Shown piece by piece: positions 34,425 to 48,450 of a stretch of 64,000 nt of DNA. Position 1 is the stretch's first letter. The number at the start of each line of letters is the position of its first letter. Made by a program: the position numbers and the translations under genes. The stretch is from assembly GCA_029783825.1 (NCBI GenBank), contig JAREIK010017896.1, positions 1 through 64,000 of the forward strand. Reading direction: 5' to 3'. Under the pieces are notes generated by a model that did not search any database, was not told the origin of the DNA, and worked only from the letters and a program-made list of their open reading frames with translations. This stretch comes from Sapria himalayana. Taxonomy: Eukaryota > Streptophyta > Magnoliopsida > Malpighiales > Rafflesiaceae.

Positions 34425-37400
34425 TAGGTTATAACCTTTGAAAATATAATAATATTTAAAATTTTTTGAAATATGAATACAATATTTAGTTATAATAATT
34501 TTAATATTATATATCATATAAATTCAATATAAATATTTTATTGATAGATATTAGAATAATGATCAAAAATAAAATTAATAAACAATTAATAATAAGATTG
34601 ATATTAATTAAAAAATATTTACAAAACCCAAATTAATTCAAAATTAAAGTAAAAAATATTACTTGATAATAATATTTAATTTTTAAATTTTTAATTCTTT
34701 TATAAACATATATATTTTTTGATTAAAAATAAATTAATTAGAATAATATGTCGCACTCATAATTTATTTTGTAATAAATATTTCTTTAAAAATAAACTAA
34801 TAAATAATTAAAATGAATATTTAAAAAAATAATAAATTCAAATAAAAATTAGATTTCTTAATTATTTAGTAGCATATAGTGGTTTAATGGTTTATGTATT
34901 TAGGCATTATGGGCCTTAGGAGCTTATTGATTTTACTATGTATGCATTTAGTGGTTTATAGGTTTTATTTAAAAATTAAAATAACAAAATTTTTATTTTT
35001 TTTATTTTTTGATATTTTAAAAGGTTATAACTTTTGAAAATATAATAATTTTTAAATTTTTTTCAAAAGTGAGTTCAATATTTTGTTATAATAATGATAT
35101 ATTTATATATCATATAAATTCAATATAAAAAATTTTATTGATAAATATTTTAATAATGATCAAAAAATAAATTAATAATCTATTATTAATAAGATAGATA
35201 TTAATTAAAATATAATAAAAAAAACCTAAAATGATTCAGAAGAAATCAAAATATATTACTATATAATAATTTGTTGTTTTGAAATTTTTTTTTCTTTTAA
35301 AAAGTTTATCCATATTTTTTTGATGAAAATTAATTTATATAAATTATATTTGTCTAGACCATAATTTATTTTTTAATTAATATTTATATAAAAATAAACA
35401 AATAAATAATTAAAATGAATATTTAAAATTATAATGAAAAAAATAATATTGAGATTAAGTCTTTATTATTTTGGGTATACCAGACTAATTTAAATTAGAT
35501 CTGTCTCACAAATAATTTATTTTGTAATTAATATTTCTATAAAAATAAACTAATAAATAATTAAAATAAAAATTTAAAATTAGACTGAATAAAAATATAA
35601 ATGAGATTTATGAATTATTATTAATGTATTCTAGTTTAATATTTTAAGTATTTAGAGGTTTTTTTGTTTATGACTTTAGCGATTTATGTTTTTAGGCATT
35701 TAGTGGTTTATAGGTCTTATTTAAACAATGTAATAACAAAAAAATTATTTTTGATATTTTTTCAGATTTTCAAATGTTATAACATTAGAAAATATAATAA
35801 TTTTAAAATTTTTTAAAAATGTGAATACAATATTTAGTAATAATAATCATTTTAAATATATATAATATAAACTACATATAAACAATTTTATTGATAGATA
35901 TGATATAAATTATCAAAAAGTAAATTATTATGCTATTATTAATATGATAGATTTAAATTAAAATATAATTGCAAAACCTAAAAATATTCAAAATCCAATT
36001 AAAATTTATTACTAAATAATAATTTTTTTAGTTTTTTCTTCTTTTAATATGCTTATATTTTTTTTGATGAAAAATAAAATATTTAAATTATTTTTGTATC
36101 ACTCATAATTTATTTTGTAATTAATATTTTAATAAATTATTTAAATTATATTTAAGGTTTATAAGTTTAAAGGTTTAAGTATTTATGGGCTTTTGTGTTT
36201 AGGAGTTTAGAGGTTTAAGTGTTTAGGCATTTAGTGGTCTATAAGTTATATTTAAACAATGATATAATAATAAATTTATTTTTATTATTTTTTTTAATTT
36301 TTGAAGGTTATAACCTTTGAAAATATAAAAATTTCTAAATTTTGTTCAAATGTAAATATATATTTAGTTATAATAATCTTAATAAATATAAGTCATTTAA
36401 ATTCAATATAAATAATCACATTGCTAGATAATATAATAATGATCAATAAATAAATTAATAAACTATAATTAATAAGATAGATATTATTTAAAATATATTT
36501 CAAAATCCAAATTTATTCAAAATCAAAGTATATATTACTAAATAATAATTTTTTTAATATTTTTCTTTTTTAATAAGTTAATATTATTGTTATTAAAAAT
36601 AAATTATTTAATTATATTTGTCTTCCTCATAATTTATTTTGTAATTTCTAATTCTATAAAAATAAACTAATAAATAATTAAAATAAATATTTAAAATTAT
36701 AATGAATACAAATAAAATTGAGATTTATTATTTATTATTCAGGATATACAGGTTTAATGGTTTAAGTATTTAGGTGTTTTGCGCTTTAGTCATTTAAGTG
36801 TTTATGCCTTAAGTGATTTTATCTAATTTTTGAAGTTTATAACCTTTAAAAATATAATAATTTTTAATTTTTTTTAAAATGTGAATATAATATTTAGTTA
36901 TAATAATCTTGATAATTATATATAATGCAAAATCAATATAAATAATTTTATTAATAGATATTATAATAATGATCAATAAATAAATTAATAAACTATTATT
37001 AATTAGAATGATATAAATTAAAATATAATTTCAAATCAAATATTATTCAAAATTGAATTAAAATAAATTACTAAATAATAATATTTTGTTTACAAAATTT
37101 TGCCTCTTTTTATAATCTTATATATTTTTGATGAAAAATAAATTATTAAAATTATATCCGTCTCACTAATAATTTATTTTGTAATTAATATTTCAATTAA
37201 AATGAACTGATAAATAATTAAAACGAATATTTAAAATTATAATGAATACTAATAAAAATGAGATTTATTATTTATTATTTAGAGTACACTAATTTAAAGG
37301 CTTATGTATTTATGGGCTTTGGGGTTTAGAAGTTTAGACATTAAGAATTTAGGTATTTTGTGGTTTATAGATTTTATTTAAAAAATCTAATAACAAAAAA

Positions 37401-40400
37401 ATTATTTTTTTATTTTTTCATATTTTCAAATGTTATAACCATTGAAAACTTAATAATTATTAAAATTTTTTAAAATGTGAAAATATTATTTTGTAATAAT
37501 AATAGAAATAATTTTTTTATAGATATTATGATGACAATAATAAAATAAATTAATAAACTATTATTAATAAGATAGATATTAAATAAAATTTATTTCCAAA
37601 ACCTAAAATGATTAAAAATCAAAGTAAAATATATTAATAAGATAGATATTAAATAAAACTATTATTAATAAGATAAAATATACAGGTTTAAAAGATTACC
37701 TATTTAGAAGTTTTGAGATTTAAGAATTTAGTGATTTATGGGTTTAGGCATTTAGTAGTTTATAGGTTTTATTTAAAAAATAAAATAACAAAATTTTTTT
37801 TTGTTATTTGTTCTCATTTTTGAAGGATAGAACCTTTGAAACTATAACAATTTTTAAATTTTTTTAAATGTGAATACTATATTTTGTTATGATAATCTTA
37901 AAAATTATATATCATGTAAATTCAATATAAACAATTATATTGATATATATTATAATAATGATCATACAAAAGATTAATAAATAATTATTAATAAGAAAAA
38001 AATTGTTTAAAATATATTTACAAAACCTAAAATGATTCAAAATCAAAGTGAAATATTTTACTAATTATTAATTTTAAATATTTAAATTTTTGTATCCATT
38101 TATAAGCTTATATATTTTTTGATGAAAAATAAATTATTTAAATTATATTTTTCTCACAATTAATTTATTTTTTAATTTATATTTCTATAAAAATAAACTA
38201 ATAAAAACTTAAAATGTATATATAAAATTATAATGAATACTAATAAAAATGAGATTTATGATTTATTATTTGGGTATAACTATTTAATGGTTTAAATTTA
38301 TTGTGGTTTTGGGCTTAATGAGTTTATTGATTTATATGTTTACACATTTAGGTGTTTATAGGTTGAAGTTAATCAATGAAATAACAAAAAATTTATTTTT
38401 ATGAATTTTCTTGCTTTTCAAAGGTTATAACCTTTGAAAATATAATAATTTTTTAATAGTTCTAAAATATGAATACAATACTTAGTTATAATAATCTTAA
38501 TAATTATATTTGATGTAAATTCAATATAAAAAACTTTATTAAATATATTATTTTGATGATCAAAAAATAAATTAATAAACTATTATTAATAAGATAGATA
38601 TTAATTAAAATATATTTGCAGAAACCTAGAAAAATTCAAAATCAAAGTAAATTATATTACTAAATAAAATTTTAAATTTTTGAAATTTTGTTTCTTTTTA
38701 TAAGATTATATTTTTTTCATAAAAAATAATTTATTTAAATTATATATGCCTCACTCATTATTTATTTTGTAATTAATATTTCTATAAAAATAAACTAAAA
38801 AATAATTAAAATGAATATTTAAAATTATAATGAATACAAATAAAAATGATTTTTATTATTTATTATTTAGATTATATAGGTTTAATGGTTTAAGTATTTA
38901 GGTGGTTTTGGGGTTTAGGAGTCTAGAGATTTAAATGTTTAGGCATTTAGTGGTTTATAACTTTTATTTAAATAATAAAATAAAAAAAAAATTTTTTTTG
39001 ATTTTTTATCATTTTTGAAAGTTATAACCTTTGAAAATATAATAATTTTTAAATTTTTTTCAAATATAAATATAATATTTAGTTATAATAACTTAATAAT
39101 TATAAGACATTTTAATTGAATATAAGTAATTTTATTGTTCGATATTATCAAAATGATCAAATTATAAATTAATAATCTATTATTAATAAGATTGATCGCA
39201 ATTAAAATATAATTGCAAAACCTATATATAATGATTCAAAATTAAAGTAAAATAGATTACTAAATAATAATTTTTTGTTTTTAAATTTTTACTTCTTTTT
39301 ATAAGCTTATATTTTTTTGATTAAAAATAAATTATTAAAATTATAGTTTCCTCGCTCATTATTTATTTTGTAATTAATATTTCTATAAAAAATAAACTAA
39401 TAAATAATTAAAATGAATATTTAAAATTATAATGAATACAAATTAAAATGAGATTTATGATTTATTATATGTGGTATACCAGTTTTAGTGGTTTGATTAT
39501 TTAAGAGTTTTGTCGTTTAAGAGTTTATCAATTTATGTTTTTAGGTATTTAGTGGTTTATAGGTTTTATTTATATAATAAAAATAGAAATTTTTTTTTAG
39601 ATTTTTTCTGATTTTCAAAGGTTATAACCTTTGAAAATAAAATAATTTTTAAACTTTTGTGAAATGTGAATACTATGTATAATTATATTAATCTTACTAA
39701 TTATATACCATATAAATTCAATATAAACAATTTTAATGATAGATATTATAATAATGATCAAAAATTAAATTAATAAACTATTATTAATAATATAAATATT
39801 AATTAAAATATATTTGCATAACACAAAATGATTCAAAATCAAATCAAAATATATTACTAAATAATAATATTTAATTTTTAAATTGTTCCTTCTTTTATAA
39901 GCTTATATTTTTTTTGATTTAAAATAAATTATTTAAATGATATTTGTCTTACTCGAAATAAGTAGTATATAAATGTTAAAATGTTTATGCATTTAGGGGT
40001 TTCGGGGTTTATGAGCTTACTTATTTAAGTAAGTATGCATTTAATGGTCTATAGGTTTTATTTAAAAAATAAAATAACTAAAAATTTTTGTTTATTATTT
40101 TATCTCATTTTTACAGATTATAACCTTTGAAAATATAATAATTTTTAAATTTTTTTCAAAAGTGAATAAAATAATTATTTATAATAATCAAAATAATTAT
40201 ATATCATATAAATTCAATATAAACAATTTTATTGATAGATATCCTAATAATTATCAAAAAGTAAATTAAAAATCTATTATGAATAAGATTGATATTACTT
40301 AAAATACAATATCAAAACCTAAAATGATTCCAAATTAAAGCAAAATATAATACAAAATAATAATAATTATTTTTTAAATTTTTATTCTTTTTATAAGCTT

Positions 40401-41457
40401 ATCAATTTTTTGATTAAAAATAATTTTTATAAATTATATTTTTAACTCATAATTTATTTTATAATTAATACATATATAAAAATTAAAAACTAAACAAAAA
40501 ATTGAATTTTTTAAATTACAATGAAAACAAATAAAAATGAAATTTATTAATTATTATTTAGGGTATACCGATTTAAAAGATTATTTATATAGTGGTATCA
40601 GGATTTTGTAGTTTATTTATTTAAATGCTTAGGCATTTAGTGGTGTATATGTTTTATTTAAACAATAGAATAACGAAGAAAAAATATTTTTTTTTTATTT
40701 TTTCACATTTTCAAAGTTTATAACCTTTGAAAATGTGATAATTTTAAAATTTTTTTCAAAAGTGAATACAATATTTAGTTATAATAATCATTATATTTAT
40801 ATATCATATAAATTCAATATAAATAATTTTATTGATAAATATTCAAATAATGAGGAAAAAATAACTTAATAATCTATTATTAATAAGATAGATATCAATT
40901 AAAATATAATTACAAAACCTAAAATGATTAAGAAGCAAAGCAAAATATATTACTATTAATAATTTTTTGATTTGTAATTTTTTTCATTTTAAAAAGTTTA
41001 AGTATATTTTTTTGATGAAAAATAATTTACATTAATTATATTTGTTTAACTCATAATTTATTTTTTAATTAATATTTATATAAAAATAAACAAATAAATA
41101 ATTACATTGAATATTTAAAATTATAATGAAAAAAATGATATTTATTATTTATTAATTATTATTAAGGGTATACCAGTTTAATTTAAATTATATCTGTTTT
41201 ACTAATAATTTATTTTGTAATTAATATTTCTAGAAAAATAAACTGATAAATAATTAAAATAAAAATTTAAAATTATACTAAATAAAAACTAAAATGAGAT
41301 TTATGATTTATTATTTATGTATACCAATTTAATAGTTTAAGTATTTAAAGGTTTTGTGATATAGGTGTTTAGCGATTCATGTTTTTAGGCATTTAGTAGG
41401 TTTATACGTTTTATTTAAATAAAAAATAAAAAAAAATTTGTAATTTTTTGTCATTTT
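34425..41457 (+). repeat. Higher-order repeat unit 1 (~7.0 kb)
   Basis: This is a series of about 11 monomers of distinct classes, beginning with the class that has CATAGGTTATAACC at the dyad. It continues through a ~750-bp monomer, two ~530-bp monomers, and a characteristic monomer with TATGAATTTTC before the dyad (38400). The same series starts again at 41458. Spot comparison of 38401-38560 with the sequence 6711 bp downstream shows close similarity, much closer than to neighbouring monomers. Confidence 0.75.
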
Positions 41458-44400
41458 CATAGGTTATAACCTTTGAAAATAAAATAATATTTAAAATTTT
41501 TTGAAATGTGAATACAATAACTAGTTATAATAATTTTAATAATTATATATCAAATAAATTCAATATAAACAATTTTATTGATACATATTATAATAATGAT
41601 CAAAAATTAAATTAATAAACTATTAATATTAATATAGATATTAATTAAAATATATTTACAAAACCCAAATTGATTCAAAATTAAAGTAAAAAATATTATT
41701 GGATAATAATTTTTAATTATTAAATTTTTACTTCTTTTATAAGCGTATATATTTTTTTTATTAAAGATAAATTATTTAAATTATATTTGTCACTGTCACA
41801 ATTTATTTTGTAATAAAAATTTATATAAAAATAAACTAAAAAATAATTAAAATGAATATTTAAAATTATAATAAATTGAAATAAAAATTAGATTTCTTAA
41901 TTATTAAGTAGTATATAGTGGTTTAATGGTTTATGTATTTAGGCATTACGGGCTTAAGAGTTTACTGATTTAACTATGTATACATTTAATGGTTTATAGG
42001 TTTTATTTAAAAATTAAAATAACATAATATTTATTTTTATTATTTTTTTATATTTTCAAAGGTTATAACCTTTGAAAATATAATAATTTTTAAATTTTTT
42101 TCAAATTTGAATTCAATATTTAGTTATAATAATCATTATATTTATATATCATATAAATTCAATATAAACAATATTATTTATAAATATTCTAATAATGATC
42201 AAAAAATAAATTAATAATCTATTATTAATAAGATATATATCAATTAAAATATAATGACAAAACCTATAATGATTCACAAGCAAAGCAAATTATATTACTA
42301 TATAATAATTTTTTGTTTTTAATTTTATTTTCTTTTAATAAGTTTATCTATATTTTTTTTGATGAAAAATAATTTATATAAATTATATTTGACTAACTCA
42401 TAATTTATTTTTTAATTAATATTAATATAATAATAAACAAATAAATAATTAAAATGAATATTTAAAATTATAATGAAAAAAAATGAGATTTATTCTTTAT
42501 TATTTAGGGTATACCAGTTTAAATTAAATTATATCTGTCTTACTAATAATTTATTTTGTAATTAATATTTCAATAAAAATAAACTGATAAATAATTAAAA
42601 TAAAATTATAAATTATATTGAATAAAAATTAAATGAGATTTATGTATTATTATTAATGTATATCTCATTAATATTTTAAGTATTTAGAGGTTTTATCATT
42701 TAGTACTTTAGCGATTTATGTTTTTAGGAATTTAGTGGTTTATTGGTTTTGTTTAAACAATGAAATAACCAAAAAAAAATTTGATATTTTTTCACATTTT
42801 AAAAGGTTATAACCTTTGACAATGTAATAATTTTAAAATTTATTAAAAAAGGGAATACAATATTTAGTTATAATAATCATAATTATTATATATAATATAA
42901 ACTAAATATAAACAATTTTATTGATAGATATGATATCAATTATCAAAAAATAAATTAATATGTTATTATTATTATGATGGATATAAATTAAAATATAATT
43001 GCAAAACCTAAAATTATTCAAACTCCAAGTAAAATTTATTACTAAATAAAAATTTTTGTTTTTTAGTTTTTGCTTCTTTTTACAAGCTTTTATTTTTTTT
43101 TGATGAAAAATAAATTATTTAAATTATATTTGTATCACTCATAATTTATCTTGTAATTAAAATTTTAATAAATTATTTAAATTATATTTAAGGTTTAAGA
43201 GTTTAAAGGTTTAAGTATTTAGGGGCTTTTGTGTTTAGGAGTTTAGATGTTTAAGTGTTTAGGCATTTAGTGGTTTATAAGTTTTATTTAAACAATGATA
43301 TAGAAAAAAATTTATTTGTATTATTTTTTCTAATTTTTGTAGATTATATCCTTTGAAAAAATAATACATTTTAAATTTTTTTCAAATGTAAATATAATAT
43401 ATATTTATAATAATCTTCATAATTATAATTCATTTAAATTCAATATAAATAATTACATTGCTCGATATTATAATAATGATCAAAAAATAAATTAATAAAC
43501 TATTATTAATAAAATAGATATTATTTAAAAAGTATTTGCAAAATCTAAATTTATTCAAATCAAAGTAAAATATATTACTAAATAATAATTTTTTGTAATG
43601 TTTTGCCCTTTTTTATAAGTTTATATTTTATTTATTAACAATAAATTATTTAAATTATATTTGTCTTACTCATAATTTATTTTGTATTTTATAATTGTAT
43701 AATAATAAACTACTAAATAATTAAAATAAATATTTAAAATTATAATGAATACAAATAAAATTGAGATTTATTATTTATTATTCAAGATATACTGGTTTAA
43801 TGGTTTAAGTATTTAGGTATTTTGTGGTTTAGGAGTTTAGTGATTTAATTGTTTAGACATTTAGTGATTTATTGTTTTTATTTAAAGAATGAAAAAACAA
43901 AAAATTAATTTTTTGATTTTTTTTGATCTTTTTTAATTTTTGAAGGTTGTAACCTTTGAAAATATAATAAATTTAATTTTTTTTAAATGTGAATATTATA
44001 TTTACTTTAAATAATCTTAATAATTATATATAATGTAAACTCAATATGAATAATTTTATTGATAGATATTATAATAATTATCAATAAATAAATTAATAAA
44101 CTTGTATTTATAAGAATGATATAAATTAAAATATAATTGTATAATCTAAAATGATTCAAAATCAAAATAAGATATATTATTAAATAAAAATTTTTTATTT
44201 TTAAAATTGTGCCTCTTTTTATAAGCTTTTTTTTGATGAAAAATAAATTATTAATATTATATCTGTCACACTAATAATTTATTTTGTAATTAATATTTCT
44301 ATAAAAATAAACTGATAAATAATTAAAATGAATATTTAAAATTATAATGAATACTAATAAAACTGAGATTTATGATTTATTATTTAGACTATACTAATTT

Positions 44401-47400
44401 AATGTTGTAAGTATTTATGGGCTTAGGGGTTTAGGAGTTTAGTCATATTAGTATTTAGTCATTTATTGGTTTATAGGTTTTATATAAAAAATAAAATAAC
44501 AAAAAATTATTTTTGTTATTTTTTATCATTTTTGATGGTTATAACTTTTGAAAATATAATAATTTTTAAATTTTTTTTTGAAAATTGAATAAAATATGAA
44601 GTTATAATAATCTTAATAATTATATATCATATAAATTCAATATAAACTATTTTATTGATATTTATTATAATAATGATCATAAAAAAGTAATAACCAATTA
44701 TTAATAAGATAAATTTTGTTTAAAATATATTTGCAAAACCTAAAATGACTCATAATCAACGTGAAATATTTTACTAAATATTAATTTTAAATTTTTAAAT
44801 TTTTGGATCCATTTATAAGCCTATATATTTTTTGATGAAAAATAAAATATTAAATTATATTTGTCTCACTAATAATTTATTTTTTAATTTATATTTCTAT
44901 AAAATTAAACTAATAAATAATTATAATGTATATTTAAAATTATAATGAATACTAATAAAAATGAGATTTATTATTTATTATTTAGGGTATAACTATTTAA
45001 TTGTTTAAGTTTTTGTGGTTTTGGGGTTAAGGAGTTTATTGATTTATATGTTTACACATTTTCGTGTTTATAGGTTTTATTTAATCAATAAATAACAAAA
45101 AATTTATTTTTATGAATTTTCGTGATTTTCAAAGGTTATAACCTTTAAAAATATAATAATTTTTTAATAGTTCTAAAATATGAATACAATACTTAGTTAT
45201 AATAATCTTAATAATTATATTTGTTGTAGATTCACTATAAAAAAGTGTATTAATATATATTATAATAATGATCAAAAAATAAATTAATAAACTATTATTA
45301 ATAAGATAGATATTACTTAAAATATATTTGCAGAACCTAAAATAATTCAAAATCAAGTAAATTATATTACTAAATAAAATTTTAAATTTTTGAAATTTTG
45401 TTTATTTTTATAAGCTTATTTTTTTTTCATAAAAAAAATTAGGTTAAATTATATCTGTCTCACTTGGTCATTTTTTTGTAATTAATATTTCTATAAAAAT
45501 AAACTAAAAAATAATTAAAATGAATATTTAAAATTATAATGAATACAAATAAAAATGAGATTTATTATTTATTATTTAGGTTATATAGGTTTAATGGTTT
45601 AAGTATATAGGGGGTTTTTGTGTTTAGGAGTCTACAGATTTAAATGTTTAGTCATTTAGTGGTTTATAAGTTTTATTTAAAAAATAAAATAATAAAAAAT
45701 TATTTTTGTGATTTTTTATCATTTTTGAAGGTTAAATCCTTTGAAAATATAATAATTTTTAAATTTGTTTCAAATATAAATATAATATTTAGTTATAATA
45801 ATTAATAATTATAAGACATTTTAATTGAATATAAGTAATTTTATTGCTCGATATTACAAAAATAATCAAATAATAAATTAATAAACTATTATTAATAAGA
45901 TTCATCGCAATTAAAATATAATTGCAAATCCTATATATAATGATTCTAAATCAAAGTAAAATATATTACTAAATAATAATTTGTTGTTTTTAAATTATTA
46001 CTTCTTTATATAAGATTTTTTTTGATTAAAAATAAATAATTAAAATTTTAGTTGTCTCACTAATTATTTATTTTGTGATTGATATTTCTATAAAAAATAA
46101 ACTAATAAATAATTAAAATGAATATTTAAAATTATAATGAAAACAAATTAAAATGAGATTTATGATTTATTATATATGGTTTACCAGTTTAATCGTTTGA
46201 TTATTTAGTGGTTTATAGGTTTTATTTATATAATAAAATTTAAAATTCTATTTTTGATTTTTTCTTATTTTCAAAGGTATAATCCTTTGAAAATAAAATA
46301 ATTTTTAAAATTTTTTGAAATGTGAATACCATGTATAATTATATTAATCCTACTAATTATATATATCATATAAATTCAATATAAATAATTTTAATGATAG
46401 ATATTATAATATTGATCAAAAATTAAATTAATAAACTATTATTAATAATATTAAAATTATTAAAATATATTTACATCACACAAAATGATTCAAAATCAAA
46501 TCAAAAAATTATTACTTAATAATAATATTTAATTTTTAAAAATTTTCTTCTTTTTATAAGCTTATATTTTTTTTTATTAAAATAAATTATTTAAATAATA
46601 TTTGTCTCACTCGAAATTTATTTTGTAATTAATTTTTCTAAAAAATTAAACTATAAATAATTAAAATAAATATTTAAAAATATAATAAATAGAAATAAAA
46701 ATGAGATTTATTATTTATTAAGTAGTATATAGCTGTTAAAAGGTTTATGTATTTAGGGGTTTCGAGATTTATGAGCTTACTGATTTAAGTAAGTAAGCAT
46801 TTAATGATATATAGTTTTTATTTATAAAATGTAATAACAAAAAATTAATTTTTTTTTATTTTTTAACATTTTCTAAGGTTATAACCTTTGAAAATATAAT
46901 AATTTTAAAATTTCTTTCAAAAGTGAATATAATATTTAGTTATAATAATCATTATATTTATATATCATATAAATTCAATATCAACAATTTTATTGATAAA
47001 TATTCTAATAATGAAGAAAAAATAACTTAATAATCTATTATTAATAAGATAGATATCAATTAAAATATATTTACAAAACCTAAAATGATTCAGAAGCAAA
47101 ACAAAATATATAACTATATAATAATTTTTTGTTTTGAAAATTTTTTTCCCTTTAAAAAGTTTATCTATATTATTTTGATGAAAAATAATTTATATAAATT
47201 ATATTTGTGTAACTCAATTTATTTTGTAATTAATATTTATATAAAAATAAACAAATAAATAATTAAATTTGAATATTTAAAATTAAAATGAAAATATAAA
47301 TGAGATTTATTCTTTATTATTTAAGATATACCGGTTTAATTTAAATTAGATATGTCTCACTAAAAATTTATTTTGTAATTAATATTTTTATAAAAATAAA

Positions 47401-47440
47401 CTGATAAATAATTAAAATAAAAATTAAAATTATACTGAAT
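41458..47440 (+). repeat. Higher-order repeat unit 2 (partial)
   Basis: Monomer classes follow the same order as in unit 1: ~600, ~740, ~540, ~600, ~590, ~600, ~600, ~600, ~540. The offset to unit 1 is about 7.04 kb at the start and 6.71 kb later, because unit 1 has one extra short monomer near 37431-37822. The part from 41458 to 43800 also closely resembles 8883-11250 (offset about 32.6 kb), so the higher-order pattern once extended over the whole plus block. Confidence 0.7.
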
Positions 47441-48450
47441 AATTAAAATAATTTATTTTGTTCCTCTCTCAACTCTATAATGATTGCTAAAACTCTAACC
47501 AAAATAATTGGATCTTTTACTTTATCTCTATTATGTCTAATCATATTTGATGTTGAATCACTGGGCTATCAAAGGTAATTTGATTTATGTACGCTAACAG
47601 ACTAAACCAAACTTGTACCCCTATGTGTAAAATAGCTAGTTGTTGAGGATGCTATTTATATTGATTATTGTAATTTCTTCTAAAATATCTCTCATGCACA
47701 CACTCAAAGCAATTTTTTAAAACACAGTTCACCTCTAAAAAAATAACCACCTTGTAGCCTATTAGAACAAACGAGCCTCAGGGCGGTTTGAGCAGGGCAA
47801 GAAGTATGGCTCTCTTTCAATCAAGGATCAAAAAATTTATTTTATTGGCATGTCTAAGCCCCTTTTTTATATCCTCATGGATATGAAAAGTATCATTTCT
47901 TTCTTTTTATATTAAATGAGTTATGTATACAAGCTCACAATACCGAAAATGGTGTAAATGAATCATATTCAAATGTATAAATGGTTTTAATCATAGCTCA
48001 AAATATTAGTCTTGCATATTGACACTTGAGGTCACAAATCAAAGGAAAAAGCCATAGTGATATTTCCAATCCCAAGAATTTTCGTTATAAAAAGTTATAA
48101 AGAGTAGTACTCGAGCTTTAACTATTTCTAGGGTCATGGCTTTTTCTCTTGAGGAATGTCCAAAGTTACAATCAATCCTAGTGCAAAGACTTTGCAAAAT
48201 AAAGATAAAAAGGACAAGCTATGGTCATATCTGATACTGTGACCCAGTATTAAAGTGATTAAATATGTATTCATGATCATTCTTAGTGCCATAACAATAT
48301 GGTCAACAGAGAGACAAGTTATGGCATATTCTCATCGATATGATTTTGTGTTCTTGAGATAAAATATACAATCATGACCATTGCTAATGCTACAATAATC
48401 TAAAGAAAGAAAGAGACCGAATTCATAACTCAGCCCATGAGTCATGACTT
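47441..48450 (+). mobile_element. Element B, copy 2 (truncated, left 1.0 kb only)
   Basis: Collinear with 25212 onwards from AATTAAAATAATTTATTTTG and inserted at the same satellite position (after TATACTGAAT). It stops after GAGTCATGACTT, and the next bases are minus-orientation satellite. The right 60 percent, including the telomeric heptamer tract, is missing. This break is exactly where the array changes orientation. No coding capacity is seen. Confidence 0.88.

Larger units (their letters stand above)
31247..47440 (+). repeat. AT-rich satellite array, plus orientation, block 4
   Basis: This is the longest uninterrupted satellite stretch. Dyad cores lie near 31513, 32110, 32711, 33243, 33832, 34425, 35022, 35771, 36303, 36835, 37431, 37822, 38420, 39020, 39615, 40112, 40712, 41458, 42057, 42800, 43343, 43945, 44533, 45130, 45730, 46273 and 46870. 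The order of monomer classes from 34.4 to 41.4 kb is repeated from 41.4 to 47.4 kb. The block ends where truncated element B begins. Only short satellite-derived open frames occur. Confidence 0.95.
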
